Below the pieces are notes generated by a model, which saw nothing but the letters and a program-made list of their open reading frames with translations, was not told the origin of the DNA and ran no database searches. From an uncultured Collinsella sp. (GTDB taxonomy: Bacteria > Actinomycetota > Coriobacteriia > Coriobacteriales > Coriobacteriaceae), in the NCBI GenBank assembly GCA_902494035.1, contig CABURV010000047.1, positions 1 through 13,415 on the forward strand: a DNA stretch of 13,415 nucleotides, given 5' to 3'. The translations under genes were made by a program, and so were the position numbers. Positions 13,290-13,415 of this stretch are shown here, in pieces. The number at the start of each line of letters is the position of its first letter. The first letter of the stretch is position 1.

Positions 13290-13415
13290 ATGGCAGAGAA
13301 GACCCCGGTCGAGCAGCTTACGTACAAGCAGGCCTCGCAGGAGCTGGAGCTCATCATCCGCAGCCTGGAGTCGGGCGATATGGAGCTCGAGGAGTCGCTC
13401 GAGAGCTACACCCGC
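13290..13415 (+). CDS. xseB: Exonuclease VII small subunit, C-terminus cut by window edge
   Basis: The first 42 codons are visible, from an ATG preceded by AGGAAAGG. The sequence LTYKQASQELELIIRSLESG (10-29) followed by MELEESLESYTR is the typical XseB N-terminal half: a helical hairpin that wraps the coiled coil of XseA. Full members are about 70-90 residues, so roughly half is missing. Adjacent xseA supports the call. Confidence 0.93.
   Translation, partial: MAEKTPVEQLTYKQASQELELIIRSLESGDMELEESLESYTR

Overview
The window looks like a chromosomal segment of a high-GC Gram-positive gut actinobacterium of the Coriobacteriia, most likely Collinsella or a close relative. This is an inference from base composition, codon use, AAAGGAG-type ribosome binding sites and gene content (D-aspartate ligase with aspartate racemase, a fused ECF ATPase, a secreted C69 dipeptidase). 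No rRNA, tRNA, CRISPR array, transposase gene or prophage was seen.

Layout. (1) 1-515, minus: a MOSC-domain protein cut by the left edge. (2) 736-2823, plus: an ATP-grasp D-aspartate ligase followed by an aspartate racemase, a two-gene set that would make D-Asp and attach it to the peptidoglycan stem peptide as the cross-bridge; it ends at a repeat-like element and a strong terminator. (3) 6501 down to 2948, minus: an ECF importer operon. It reads, in transcription order, extended -10 promoter, a 22-residue leader peptide with three consecutive Trp codons, an intrinsic terminator, a TrpP-like substrate-binding subunit, a 101-bp interrupted palindrome, a fused double ATPase, and the EcfT transmembrane subunit. 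The leader, terminator and TrpP-like protein together point to a tryptophan importer controlled by classical ribosome-mediated trp attenuation. (4) 8351-6630, minus: a secreted, C-terminally membrane-anchored C69 dipeptidase. (5) 9679-8660, minus: a diacylglycerol-kinase-family protein followed by an overlooked 30-residue single-pass membrane protein and a good terminator. (6) 9778 to the right edge, plus: RNase D, a YugP-type membrane zinc peptidase, and exonuclease VII large and small subunits (the latter cut by the right edge).

The most interesting region is 6220-6500. The attenuator is supported by five independent features seen directly: promoter, ribosome binding site, WWW codons, a 12-bp UUCG-loop terminator with a U run, and a TrpP-like gene just downstream. 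In addition, a 21-bp inverted repeat (20 of 21 matching) begins at the last Trp codon of the leader and recurs in opposite orientation downstream of the terminator, so read-through RNA could fold a long stem around the attenuator. I know of no described counterpart for this outer stem or for the 101-bp palindrome between the substrate-binding and ATPase genes.
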